A stretch of DNA of 64,000 nucleotides, taken from assembly GCF_033807575.1 (NCBI RefSeq), contig NC_084710.1, positions 18,270,357-18,334,356 of the forward strand, given 5' to 3'. The notes beneath the pieces were generated by a model. It saw nothing but the letters and a program-made list of their open reading frames with translations, made no database searches and was not told where the DNA came from. Shown in pieces: positions 9,920 to 24,900 of the stretch. The stretch is from Cydia pomonella. Lineage: Eukaryota; Arthropoda; Insecta; Lepidoptera; Tortricidae. The number at the start of each line of letters is the position of its first letter. The stretch's first letter is position 1. Both the position numbers and the translations under genes were made by a program.

Positions 9920-12900
9920 CTGAAATAAAAAGCAAAACGTTATAAAGTTTTTTGTCACCTTGGAAATAAAATTCACAATAGTATTTTAATAAATGTTTGC
10001 ACATGAAATGGCTGTAAAAGTCAACTTACCCTCTTTTTGGCGGCGTGTGCCGGAGATGCCTTATCTCCTTGCTTATTTTTATGATCCTTTTTATTGCGGT
10101 AAGCTTTTGTGCGGAGGGCAACTTTCTTCTTTAGAGGAAGTTTTGATCTGAAAAATGAACAACAACGTAAATTTTGGTCATTTGATGTAGATTAAGGGGA
10201 TTAACGAAGAAGTAAAGAACGTTTTTATTACGTTATACTGAATTTTATATTTATAAAGAAATATATTATAGTGTTATACCTATGCCTTTAAAAATAATTA
10301 GAGTGGATCCTCTTCGCCTCAAGATATCTGGCTATTAATATTCTGTATTTAGCCCTGGAGTCCCACATATTTAATTTTTTTAATTTAATTTAATTTTTAA
10401 TTTTCATTTATTGACAGACCAACTGAGATCAATTATTGTTAGTAAAAAAATTTTTTATATCTTAAAATATATAAATAAATAATAATAAATAAATAAATAT
10501 TATAGGACATTATTACACAAATTGACTAAGTCCCACAGTAAGCTCAATAAGGCTTGTATTGAGGGTACTTAGACAACGATATATATAATATATAAATATT
10601 TATAAATACTTAAATACATAGAAAACACCCATGACTCAGGAACAAATATCCATGCTCATCACACGAATAAATGCCCTTACCAGGATTTGAACCCGGGACC
10701 ATCAGCTTCGTAGGCAGGGTCACTACCCACTAGGCCAAACCGGTCGTCGCGTCGCGGTTAGTAACATATAATACATATAATTATATACACAATAACGGGA
10801 ATGTCAATAAATTAATGATGAATAAGAATAAATAAATTAATTGAAATTGAAAAGAAGTGAAACTAAATCAAAAAAATAAAAAAATAAAAAAAACACATAG
10901 CACACGCGATTTTGTACAACAGCATGAAAAGTCAAAAACCCGGGGGTTTTAAGAGGTTTTGGTAATTTCAAAGAGCTCTCGAGGGGTTAAATATAATGTG
11001 GCCATGATGTTCACCTGACAGCCGTGTGGACGATCAGCCCCCCGTTAGGGTCGGCAGCATCAGGCAGACGGACGGTTTCCGTGGTGGACGAGTGGATGAT
11101 GGTCACCGACTTCAGCTTCTTGCCGTTGCGGCCTAGGAAACGCGTGCTGGCCACCTGGAATGTGGAGTTTAGAGTTAATTATTGACTGAGTGTTAGCGAT
11201 GGTTTTCGTTTCAGCTTGGGCGAAAATGCAATCGTATGTCCGGATTTTCTCCTCTACAGGTCGCAATTCTCACCCGATTCTAAAGAAATTTAGTGAGTAG
11301 GTTTTGATGATTAAATTGTTTTTTTTAGCGATTCAGGTTTTGAGTTATGCTCGCGAGGTCTACATCTCACAGAGCCACTAGTATCTATACTTATCAGAAG
11401 TAAGTTAATCTTGAAACCAACTTATGAAACTAGCGATACGAAAATAGTATCAGAAAAACTTACACCTAAGAAGTTTTTCTGATATGATCCCGTGTATTTT
11501 AATAATTTGTAAAAGTATTATGAATAATTTAACTTTATTACAGGAAACTAGCCTACTCTTCTTAATCACAAATGGAAAGGTGCTCAAAGATGAAAATTGT
11601 TTTTCGACAAAAGATGATGAAGGTGCGACGACATGTCGAAATTTTAATTTTGACATAAACATTAGAAACAATATATTGTACGCCAATTAATGGCTGATTG
11701 TGACGCACTTTATGAAACATAGGTACACATGGGTACACATCATTTCTATTACTCACTTTCTAATAATAAATGATTTGTATTTGTATTTTTCATGTCATAT
11801 TTTTTGGAATTTGATTAGCTTTTTCGATAAACGATTGTCATGTACAGTCGCCCTCAGAATATATCAGAGCGGCCGAGGTGCTCAAAAATATCTGAACACT
11901 CAGTCTAACGCCTTGACAATAGAGGCTGTTCAGATATTTGCGAGCACCTTGGTCGCTTCGATATGGCGACCTTACCTACGTATTTACAATTTAGACTAAA
12001 GTACATACCTACACACCGAAGGTTCCTATTTAAATCTAGCCTTAGCTTAAAGTTTAAAATTAGTTTATCTAGCATACAAAGTTCCTCACTCGTCTAGCGT
12101 TACAGCGTACACACAGTAGTTAGCTACAACACGATACCTCGGTTGTAAGACGCTAATACTTGTTAGCGTCTATCTCGAGTTCGATTGCGGAATCTAAGAT
12201 GCGGCAGCATCGCTAAGGAACAATCAAATTAATATATAGAAAAAAAAATTATGTCATTGATATACTAGTTTACATAAATATTATACATAAAAAATACTAG
12301 TCGTCAACTTCAGTCTATATTAAAGTTGTATATTGTCACTATCAAACGGCCCTATTCGAAGAATGATTAAGACACGTTTAAGATCTTGGAAAGATCTTTA
12401 AAATATCGACATCTAAACGCTACTGCTGAATAGGCCTTCTATGTATGCTTATTTTCACGTAAAAACATAAGGAGGATCATTCTAGGAGTTAAGAAGTATC
12501 GAGAGGTCTCGTTCATGACGAATACTTAGTATAGTTGATAACTCACCAACAAAGCGATGACCGCCAGCAAGATGAGCAGCACGGCGTACCAGTGGCGGAG
12601 CACCCAACGCTTGAAGCCAGCAATACTTTCATCCGACAGCAGGAGTTTCCGCAGAGTGGCCAATGGGCCCGACGGGTCTACTTCGCGACAGCGTTGGAAC
12701 ACGTCACAGTATCTGCAACAGCGATATTTTAGTAATTAATGTATATTAACTGTAAGGAGTCATGAAAAATTACGAATGTTTTAAAGCCTTGCTGGTAAAG
12801 ATAGACGGAGAGCACTTTGGCTATGCGTTAACTAACTTATCGACGGTGATTATTTCCACCAAAAGCTTCAAGATTACCGATGTATATAAAATAGGTACTT

Positions 12901-15900
12901 GAAAATAGACAAACCAATGTTTTTGGGCCCTGCTGATCTACGTAATAACTAAGTACGCTTATAAGGAATAATTATCTGTAAGTATATATAAATTTCTCGC
13001 AAAGTATTTTCATCATTGATTAAATAGTTAACTATGACTATGGAACCTTAAAACAGTAGATACTAACTGCTCAAGGATAACAACAGCACACGATTGTTGA
13101 ATCCAGGAATACTAAAGTAATAAGATTGGTTAATGGTTACATTGTAAAAAGAGTTACCCGTTGTAGTCGTTGCACGGCGTGCCCGGCTTAGCGTACATGT
13201 CGGGCACGTCGAACGGCGCGGCGTTCCAGTGGAAGGAGGAGACGCACGGGCCGCCGGGCTTGCGGCAGCACAGCTCGCACGCCGAGCGCGGGTCGTCCGC
13301 GCGCGCCGCGCACTGGCACGACTCCAGCCCGTACGCCAGGCAGATAGACCCGGTACACTCCTGCAATATACATCACACAATTAATACAAGGGGTAGTGTA
13401 TGACTTATATGCAAATGGGGCAACGTATAAACCCTGTATGTATAAGGGTGTAAAATATACAGATGACAAAAACTAAAGAGAAATGAATTTGAATGTTTAT
13501 TCTGGAGAACCGATGATCGATGGACATGAAGACTAACTACTAAAAGTCGAGCTATGATGAAAGCGTCTACATAAGTGGATAGGATCAGTCGGTGTTCATT
13601 TTGCAGGCCAATAATAGACTGCAACAGTGGTTGATGATATAAAATCACATACAAAATTTATAAAGACTTACGCCCATGAAGCAGACCAGCTCCTTGTCGC
13701 AGCGCGTCTTGTTCGCCTTGTGTCTGCTCGCGGGACAGGCGGCGCGTTTCCCGTCGCAATGTGCTGCGTCGCGACAGCCGTTGTCGGAGCGACATTTGTC
13801 GCCGAACTTCAATGTGCATGACGCCGTGCAGCATGGACCCTTAAAAGACACAAAAGATTCAAATGTTGGTCTTGCTTTACTCATTTCCTCGCCCTTTTCT
13901 GTAGCGGATAGCTAGAGTAAGAAAGAACAAGTTATGAAGACACAAGAGTTACTTTTGATTTATTATCTTAAGAGCAATTCCCAGCTGAGCAACTTTTCAA
14001 ATCTCGAATTTTTAAGCTATATATTTCTGTCGCGCTTTGGTGGGCGGGAGTGCGTGCGTGCGATAAAGACAACTGCAGCTCGTACTAAACTAAAATTCCC
14101 ACGCAAAATGCTCAAAAATCGAGGTTTCGCTCACGATTGTTTCCTCCTCCAAAACGCAACCAATCATTATGAAAATTTGGAAACTGCAAGAGGAAGATAT
14201 GTTTTGATTTCTTTGGATATTTGTTGTCATATTTGTATACTGCGACTTTTTTTGCAGCCAATTCAATTGAGCCGTTTTTGCGATTTTCTGTGAGTTTCTT
14301 CTTCTACTAGAACTAGGAATTCCTCTTAAGCTAGTGCTGTGTAGTTAATAGCTGAAGAGGCGAATTGTAGAAGCCTGCTTTGTATCCTAAACGTTCGTCC
14401 GTTGTGTTCAGTGCACAGCACTGCGCACAAACTCTGCTTTTTCAGCTCAAAAATGTACCTAGATACTTCTATCTAAATTTGAAGTTTTCGATGAGTGTGT
14501 GCCCTTAAGCATAATTAAGTAATGAAGCTCACCTGACTAGGACTGCACACGCTATGCTCTGTAAGTGTGCAGGGTTTGTAATGAGGCCTGGCCGCTTGAG
14601 GCCGACAGCACACGTCAGTACACTCGGAGGCCCAGCCGCAATCGCATTCCTCGCCCTCTTCCACGACGCCGTTGCCGCAGATCGCTGGTTGAGGTTCTGA
14701 CGAAAATGTTTTTGTTAACAACTTATTTCCCAATTAACAGCTCGTCTCACTGCTGGGCATATAAAGGCACGGGTCAACCAGATACCAAGCCCTAAAAGAA
14801 CTTATTACAGGCAAAATTTTGATGAACTATTTATTTTTCGTCACGGCATTTGAAGCAGCAGTGAAAAAATATAAATAGGATAAATGGATAGGTCTGTTTG
14901 AGGTTTGATCAAAAATGATATTTCCTTGAAGTAAAAATTAAATAAACTAACCCGTGAAACATCCTTTAGGTGACCGTGCCTTGTTGTTCAGCACGGGGTC
15001 TATCGCTCTGAGCGAGCACGGCGAAAACTTATTGTTGTTCTTTCGGTCCCCACTGGTCGCTCGAGCGAACATGATGTAGTTCCCGTCTTCCCCGAACGGG
15101 GTGCATACCTCTGGGTCGTGCTGGAATGAAAAATGCCTCTTAGATCTACTGCAAAGTCCAGGCTTAACCCCTGGAGACCTTGGAACTACAGAGTTCATAA
15201 TTTATCAGCCAATAAACGACTTTAGATTGTCATTTCGGACATGACATGACGTCCGTGGACCCTAGGGGTTAAAATGGGGTTCACTAAAAACATCTTGCTT
15301 GGGTATAATTGTGTGAAAAAACATGTGCTATCTTGATGTCGTCAACTTGTGCGTTTTCTTCTCTCTTGCCTAATATGACATCCATCTATGAGTAACTTAG
15401 GACTCACTCACTAAAGACATAAACTACTGGTTGTTTGAAATGTGCCTAGCATAACCGAGGGCAATCGAAACAGGTTAGTTTGTATAAAGTATATCTACAC
15501 TAGGTACCAATTTTCTTTGAATTTTGGGTGTATTTATGGATCAATTAATAAGTACATCTAATAGTACTCACCGGCGAGCCGAAGTTGTGTCCGATCTCAT
15601 GCGCGAGCGTGACGTGCGAGACGGCCGGCGGCACGTGCTTGCCGTAGTTGAGCAGCGTCACTATGCCCGTGTTTAGGGACTTCATGCTGCCCCGGTAATG
15701 CTGCAATGACATTGGTTATTATAGAAAAACGATTGTATAGATGCCATATTTTCAGTATTTTGAAAATAGTGCCAAATCAGCGTTCGACCCCCCCGGGTGG
15801 TAAACGACACAGTTGGTCACGGACGTTAATTATCACCGAGGTATTTATTCTCTTCAGGATATGATGTGTAAACGGCTTAAGAAACACATGCAGCGGTGGC

Positions 15901-18900
15901 AGCATGGTTCCATTTTTACCACTTGTCACTATACCCATCACTTTCGCGCTTACATACTTGTTAGAACGTGACAGGCATGGTGACAAATGATAAAGAGCCG
16001 ACCATGTTAGCCCTACAGGTCTATAAATTGACGATAGTACGACGTTTTGTCTCGGATGACAAATAAATGTGTAATTCTCATCTCTTTTACACAACTATCT
16101 GCTAAATAACTAAAGAAATAAAACCGGCCAAGAGCATGTCGGGCCACGCTCAGTGTAGGGTTCCGTAGTTACTCTTCCGTCACTATAAGCTAAACTGGAG
16201 CTTAAAGTATAGTAAATTGTTAACCAAGGGATGAAACGGTATCTTTCACCCGAGTTAAACAAATAGGCAAATTTGCATAATCAGTACCTAATTAAAGTCT
16301 TTTTACTATGAAGGGGAAACTTTTTGCGATAACTCAAAAACAGCTAAACTGATCATGTCCGCTATAGTTTTCATTTAATGTATTTCTTAAGCTCTACTTC
16401 CACGATTTTTATTCATATTTTTTGGACCTATGGTTCAAAAGTTAGAGGGGGGGACACATTTTTTTTTCTTTCGGAGCGATTATCTTCGAATATATTCACT
16501 TTATCAAAAAATGTTTGTTAAAGACCCCTATTAGTTTTGAAAGACCTTTCCAACGATACCCCACACTGTAGGGTTGAAGCAAAAAAAAAAAATCACCCCC
16601 AATTTACGTGTAGAAGGGGTACCCTAAAAAAAATTAAATTCATAGATATTGTACGACTTTGTCGGCTTTATTGCTTTATATATCCATGCCAAATTTCAGC
16701 TTTCTAGCACTAACGACCACGGAGCAAAGCCTCGGACAGACAGACAGACAGACGGACATGGCGAAACTATAAGGGTTCCTAGTTGACTACGGAACCCTAA
16801 AAATGATCTTACCCCATTTTTTTCGCACACACCGCCTGCATTTTTAAGGTCACCAGTCCATGCTAGACCCAATGTACCCATTTCAAAGTCTCGGTATGTG
16901 AACATGTACGCTAAACAAAACGCGTCGTAGTCTTCCTCTGAAAACAAAAGTCATAATCAACGTCAATGCTGTTCTTTCCAGGCAATTGAGTACTTAAGTG
17001 TTTAGTAGTTAGGGAGTTAGTTGGGTATTAAGCTAAATAGGCATTAGGAATAAATCTTTTTTTAGTCCAAAACGTAGAAAAGAGACCTACTAAGTAAGAA
17101 GTACAAAAATCATAATAAAATCATATAGTTAATACAACGAGGAAATGCCGCCAGCATCCTTGGTACAATGCCTCGAGGGCCTATTTTAGATTTAAGCTAG
17201 TTATAGTAACACCACTGTATATATCCATTATGTATATTATTATTGTAAATAAAATATATTATTAGTAATTTTTTTGTATATTGTAATAGTATTTTTTTAT
17301 TAAGGTCAGTAGTTATTAGGTTCACTTTCTCAAACGCTCGACCATCTTAAAAAGGATTTTCGTATTTTTTGTAATGTCTAAAAATACACCTTATTAAATT
17401 AAATTACAGTTGTTCATAATATTTTATACGTACCTGAGAAAAGTTCCAAGTATTTCTCAACACCGTAGTTGTTGGGAAACCTGTAGGCGGGGTCTTTCAT
17501 AGCGTCCAGCGTATGTACTTTTATCCGTTTGATCATAAACGTGATGTTGTCGGGCTTGCCGTCTTGGTTGAAGTCTGTAAAAGGCAATTACTTTGCATTA
17601 TTTTTGTATGCTCAAGAATGTCAGTAAAAGTGAAATAAAAAGTAAATTTCATTTTCTAACCTGTGACTTTATAAATCGCGTTGACTTTCTGAACATGGCG
17701 AGTCATGACTTCTATACAAGCTTCTTCAGATCCATATCTTTGATAGAACATGTGATCAGCTTGCAAGTAGACTAGACAGGTGGTCTTCCTTGGGTCGACG
17801 GTTGCTCTTTTGTTGACATGTCTCCCGTCGTCGCTTCCATTTCCACTCAAGACTGTATAACCTACGGGCTCTTTCTTAACAATATCCTTACTAACCGTTA
17901 CGACCCCGGCTTTCGTCTTTATCACTTCGACATGCGTCTTTGGCTTCGACGGTCTCGTTTCCTCAGAATCGAGCCGGACTTTAGTAATGAGGTTACTCTT
18001 ATCGATTTTAATTTTCGGCTTTCTCGTACTCAATTTTTCGAAATCGCTGTTACTAGTATAAGGAACGTCTAAGTCTAATGGTAATTCGGGATTTTTCTTA
18101 GGTTCGTCGTCTTGCATCTCGTCTTCTGGAAGCCATCGTTTTTTGCGTCTATGTATTTCTTTGTTTAAGTCTTCTGTGTTGTTGAGGGAGTCATCTAGAG
18201 TCAGGTTGAATAATTCCGCTTGGCTTCCGTGTAGTCTTTTGAGGTGTAGTTGGTGTGATGCGCAAGGCGCGGGCTGGCCGTCGTTGGGGTGGTCGACGTC
18301 GGAGCGGCGGTACACCACGCTGTGCATGGAGGGGTGCGAGGCGTCGTAGCGGGAGAGCGGCTCCACGTAGTACTCCTCGGTGGCCGTCCAGATGGTGCCG
18401 TCGAACAGCCCGTCCGCCGTGATCACGCCGTACACCTCCGACGTCTCGTCATCTGGAATAAAACATAAATAAAGATCAGTGGACGATTTTACACAAATCG
18501 ACTGATATATTTAATTATTTAGAACAAGGATAGATTAGCAGGCAATTCACTTTCACACAGGACTAACCCTATCATCTAATGATAGCTATATTTATGCTCC
18601 TACACATATTATTTAATCACAGTGGAGAATATACTTAAAAGATATATACGTAAGCTCACGTAGGCGTATATTCTGTGAGCAGATTTACTAACTCAATAGG
18701 TAACTCCAAATTATATTTAACGTAGTTCGTAGTTCCCAAAAGGAATAGCTAAACATTATTTGTCCATGATTAATTAAATTGGTGGGAGACCGTTCACTAT
18801 TCCGAAACAGCCTTTGAAACACAAACGGGCCGGGGACACTTAAACAAATGGCAGGCGATATTTTATGAAAACTAATTCGAGGTGCAAAGAGCCTCGGGCA

Positions 18901-21900
18901 TCCGAATGAATAAAATCACAGCCTGCAGTCGCAGTCGAGGGATAGAAACCGCTCATAAATAACGGTAATTACTACCTCACCTTCCTATTTCCCCCTTCAT
19001 TCATTCCCTGATAAAAGGAAAAAATCAACTAAATGTTAAACAAGCTCTCTTGAAAGCCCTTGTAAGAGGCAGGATTTCTAAGAAACGGTTTTAATGAGGT
19101 TTAATGTCTTCTTGGATTTTCGGCTCAGAGCGGGCACTTCAAAGCCTCGCGGAACGCTTCGCTGAAACCAGATTAAAATAAACGAGGTCTGTAAACGGTC
19201 ATACGCAGTTTGCACAGGACAGCCTACGAGGGTGAGAACACGTACAAAAATACGTAAATTACGCATATTTTTATAAGTCGTTGACCGAATAAAAACAGGT
19301 CAACTGTCTGAACAGGGTGCAAATTAAAAAAGGGAACGGTCGCGGCCGCGGCGCAACTGAAGTGTTTATACGTATACGGAAAGCAACCAATAAGAAACTT
19401 CAAGAAGCATTTACTCAATTAAACTTTTGAATTAATTTCATCAAAATTAACTTTGTCTCCGGAAGCCAGATGGGTCTCGGCATATAATTCTGTTTTATTA
19501 AGTTAGTCACAGACTGTTGAAGTTTACTGGGATCGTGTTTAATTGGTAATTTCGGCAATTTGGGGAATTTATATAACTGACTAAGATCACTTATAATCCA
19601 TCAATTATAAAACAGAAAGTCTTCGCCTCGCAGTAGAAATGGCTATTAGAGTTAACAAGACGATTCAACAGAGGATATGGATAAATCAATACCGTGTTAC
19701 GAAATGCTATTAAATCTATTGGTTTCACGCGCTCCAAAATTAAAGTATTTAACTTGTGATAATTGTATAGTTTGCGTACAAGTGACAAATACTTGTTGTC
19801 TCTTTTTAACTTAGGTTTTCTTTTCATTATGCCGTCTCTTTTACGCCTTTTGCGTATGTAGGTGTAAGTAAACAATAAACATATGGCGAGTGCTGCCGTG
19901 ATTTTGGAAGCATTTTTTTTTCACTTGTTATGTTAGGCTATGTCATATCTATACTTATAATTGGTGGTATAATATTATTGGTGTTACTGTATTTTTAATA
20001 AATGCTTTTAGTAGCAGTAGCACAATGCAATTTGAGACTTAACACAAAATCTTTCACAACAAATACATTTTATATAAAAGAGGGAACCAATTGTAAATAA
20101 TGTAGATTTTTTACGTGCTTAATACTGAACAATTGTTAAACGTTTTGACTTTTATCATATTAATACCATCCCTACAAATATAGCACACCTAAACAGTTTT
20201 TCTAATTGTGCAGTGGCGGAACTTTTAATTTTAATTAAAAGAAACCCAGTTCGCGGCTATAGACCGGTTTGAGGAAACAATTTAATTTCCGAGCCCAGTC
20301 GTTCAATTTATGAAAGGCTGAAATAAAAAAGCTTAATTGGAAAGTGCCATAACGGGAGTTTACGACTGATTCTCCAGATATTTTGCAACGGGATAAATTC
20401 TACAAAGATTTACATTACGCCGTTAAATTGCGCAGTCTAAAATAGATGGCTGTGAACACATTTTTTACTGACTTGGAATTAATGTTAAAGTAAACTGACA
20501 CGACAATTTAACTAACTACTCGTACGTAATAACTGTATTTGCATGTATTTATACATAAAATCAAATAAATCTCTTTTATTTTTAGATTAAAATATCAAAA
20601 CCGGACTAATCCCAATAAGGCCTAGTTTACCCTCTGGGTTGCAAGGTCAAACGGCAGTCACTAAACTTCAAACTTTCACTAGACTTCGTAAAAACTAGTG
20701 CCTACGCTAATTCAAGGGATTAGTTGCCAAGCGGAATTCAGGCTCCCATGAGCCGTGGCAAAATGCCGGGACATCGTGAGGAAGATGATGATGATAAGTT
20801 CAAAATATACTAAATATGAATTTTATTTTTACGCGACTGCCTAAGTAAGAAAGGTTATGATATTACTTTATGTAATTCTGAATAATTTTATCGCCACTTG
20901 ATGGGAATGGACGATAAAGTCAAATATTACTGGTTCGATAATATTCCAATTAATTGATGCCTTGAAAACACTCATAAGTACAAAGACAACGGGCGCGAAT
21001 TCCATTACATTAGCATTAAAAAATATGAAGTAAATTGTTTAGAGCGAATACATTCTACCTATAACATATGTATAGTATGTGTACTATGCCTCACCCCACA
21101 CGTACGTAGCTGTAGTATATAATAGCATGTACGCGTTATTTTAATAGAATATATTCGTAGAGTTGTATCATTGACGTCACACATTACATGGCGATCCTGG
21201 CAGGGTCGCCATGTAAGGCGTGGCGTCAATGATAAAATGGTTAGTGTCTACACACGCCCTTACACGTAAGTAGCTGTAGCATATAATAGCATGTACGCGT
21301 TTTTTTAACGGAATATATTCGTATTTAGACACTAACCATTGTATCATTGACGCCTCAGCATAGTACACATACTATTCATCAAATGACAACGTATAGTTAT
21401 CTTAGTAAGTCCCCGCGTACAAGTAGATATTCAATGCGAGTTTTGAACTCTTAATAGGTATATATACTTAAAAGAGAGTTCCAAATTCAAAAGCGCAATC
21501 ATTGCCCTAGGACTTACGAGGATAGAAGTTGCTGCTAGTAACACCTTAGCGTCCGATTTTATAACGGAAATTAAATTAATTCAAGCATCAATAAACTAAG
21601 TAAGTTTAGCAAAAAATCAATTGAAACCTTGGCTCTAGAAAAACCTTGTGATATTTAAATAACGCTGCATCGAACGTTCCCCGAGCATTATCCATGCAAC
21701 ATGTGTGCCTCCTAATTGCCACCGCATTCTAGTTCAAAAAGAAAAAGTGCAAATTAATTCTAACTAGCAATTTACCCCCTTAACTTGCTTCCTCGTTATA
21801 ACTTCCCCGTTTAAACCCGGCATTACAGAACAATGGATCTAATAAATAGGAGTAAGTACGGTCAACATTAAAATAACAAAGGAAAACTGTAATATTATCA

Positions 21901-24900
21901 CTATAAATGAACGGGTATGTGGGCTATTTCCTAACAAGAAGCATGATATGTGTTTACTTATTAGTTAATTCATTCGTGATTAAATGAAAACGTTGAGTCT
22001 TTTTACACTGGTTTTACAGATAGACAGATGCATATGTACATATAATGAATATAATGAGGCGTTATTTTGCGCATGTTATTTTAGTACTTACTTAGTACGT
22101 TTTGTTTTGACACAATTCCAAGATATCATTGACGGACCCGTTTTACCCATCCCCAACCCCAGTCAACCTGACATCGTATCGGACGTCCCTTTCAATATAT
22201 GAAATACCATCGACCTGGTCTTCTGCGCCGCATATTATAGTAAATTATACACAGTTTATAAGTGAAGGTCTACATTTCAATCGTGTGAAGTCGCGTCGAC
22301 TCTCCATGTAAAAAAGGCTTAACTCCTTAGATTTTGCTATCGAGATCTTCCCTTTTATATAAAGACTAGTGGTAGAAGGGCGCATGAATTGGCGCAAACG
22401 AGCCGCGGGATACGTGACTGGCTTTTGTTAATAGTTCCTCCTAACTAGGGTTGCCACAAAGCGCTTTCAGTAATGAGAAAATACTACGTAACAACGTTGG
22501 CCATTGTAAAAGCTAAGTTTAATTGGCAATCTATTAAGACAATAGCCTTTTCGAAGCAGTTCTCGACGTTTGGTGGTGCTTGCTGAAGACCAAAAGGCTT
22601 AACCAATTTGATGTATTTAGAATAAGCATTAATTTAATTATTTGACTAGTCTTAACCGCAACCGCAAAAAATACCATACTATTTACCTATAGGTCACTAT
22701 TTTCTACTCGCGATTTCGTATGAGTGGAATGATGATGATGATTGATAAAACCTATCCTATTTTCTTTCCCGGGCCTCAAACTATTTCTATACCAAACAAA
22801 TATTATCTAAATTAGTTGGGAAGTTTAAGCGTGAGGGGACAAACAGACAGATTTACTTTTAGATTTATAATATTAAAAGGGATTTTTCCGTCAATAGAAT
22901 TTATGTTTTTTTTCGACGTCTATATGCATAGAGCTCACAGAGCCACTAGTTTGTTCAGAGCGACAACCCTGCTCGGAGTCAGTCAAGTTGCATAACTAAT
23001 GTTTATCAGATGCGGTGAAGTGGTTATGTGAATTCTTTTCATTGTGTTGCTATCTTCGTGCCCGTGTATCGCTTTAATTGTATACTTAGTGATGGCCTGC
23101 GGGAATGTTCCTGGAATATTCCCATATAAGGAGAGACTGAAGTATAACAACATATAGAAACAAATTCAAAACTTTGCTTGTTATTTGTTGGTCTATTTGA
23201 CACTATACACTTAACAGTACTGAGAAATACACTTTCTTTACAAAGTACCACAGAAAGTGACCCGTATGCAAAGAATCCGTCGCTTTAACGTCAAATTATT
23301 TTATTTTAAACGGTTTTTAATTTGTTTTTCGATAGTGCTTCATAGTCGAAGGCTTTGGAGATATTAAATTAAAATGTCATTAAATAAATAATTAAATGAC
23401 GATAATGTTATAGAACCCTCCTCGACATTTTTCGCAAAAAAAAATTTGCGTTGTCAATAATTCTACATCCCTTTAACGTTAAATTATTTTATATTAAACG
23501 GTTTTGAATTTGTTTTTCGATGGTGCTTCATAGTCGAAGGGTTTTGAGATATTAAATTAAAATGTTATTAAAAATAATTAGGTTACGATACTGTTATAGA
23601 TTTGGCTTTTTAAGAATTAAATAAAACATTGGAAGAATCTTATATGAATGTAATTATCTTAGATTCATAATTCCTCAATAGCCGTTCGAGTTCCACAATA
23701 TTTTCTCGGGAATAATACCGGGAACGGCACATCCCTAACTGTACTCCCTGTCCACATAATCCGACTACTCGTATAATTAACGAAAGGTTACGGACGATGG
23801 TAAATAAACTTATAACAATAGAACGATCTTTGATTAGCATCGATGGAGTATTATTTTCAAGTAAACAGATGTTAGTCGGCCGTGGGAATTCTGCAGCTGA
23901 TATGTTGCACCGATTCATTACGAATGAAAATTCAAAAATTATTCACCAGGTATTCCTTCCTTTGTTTATATTTTCTATAATCTGCCAAACGCTGTTATGT
24001 TTGGAATACTAATATTATACATTTATTACTATTGATTGTGCGCGCATCTTGGTGATCGTCTAACGGCTACGGGACACGTTAGTTATTTGACAGATGTCAA
24101 ATAATATCAGGCCCGGCGCTTCAAACGTATTCATCGACAAGCCAAAACTTGGCTTTCCTTTTTTATGAGCTCAAAGAAAATGTTTCAACAGTCAGTAAAC
24201 GCATTCTTTTAACGTAAAAAAGGTACGCCGGTGTGGAACGATATTGATGCCTCACCGCTAAGGATTATTTGAGCCTATGAACTTTACATTTTGCCACATG
24301 GAGCGCATCTTTTGTTCCCCGCGTAACCAATAAGCCAACAGTTTAAAGATGAGCTTAACATCGTAAACCTGCTTATGTTCAGATTGAATCATTTAGACGT
24401 TCGGCGCGTTAAGCCTATCAGATATGTGAATTCGAAGTAACTTAGAACAGCACTGGCCTGAGAGGGTTAGTGGGTAATCTTTTTATCCCATTCAGTAAAT
24501 ATAGGTAGCTCGCTAGACTGTTAAAGATTTCTTCCACTTTAATTCAATATAGTATCCGACCTCACATCAAAATGAAATAAAATAGATTTGAGGTACAGAG
24601 CCTTTTTAACGGCTTCGAGAATGTGTGACAATTGAAACAAAGCTACCTTTTGGATCCTGAATCAAAGGTTTCCAAGCTACGCATTCTAACTCATATGCTG
24701 TTAAGCTGACCACGGGAAGCTGTATAGTTAAGATAGTGCACGATCTTTCGGACACTCGGTGCATGGTCAAAATAGCATTGTATAGACTAAGCCGGATTTG
24801 CAGAGCTCTCGTTCGCCGGTCGTTATTTAACGGACACAATAACCCTTAGACGTTCTAGTAAATACTCCGTGGAGCAGCCCCAGTTTATCAAGAGTGGCCA

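Noticed and set aside
16696..16947. An 83-codon frame extending ADAM10 exon v5
   Set aside because: It runs past the GTAAG donor into a dispersed repeat; the same peptide tail appears at 54798-55034 in the other copy of that repeat.
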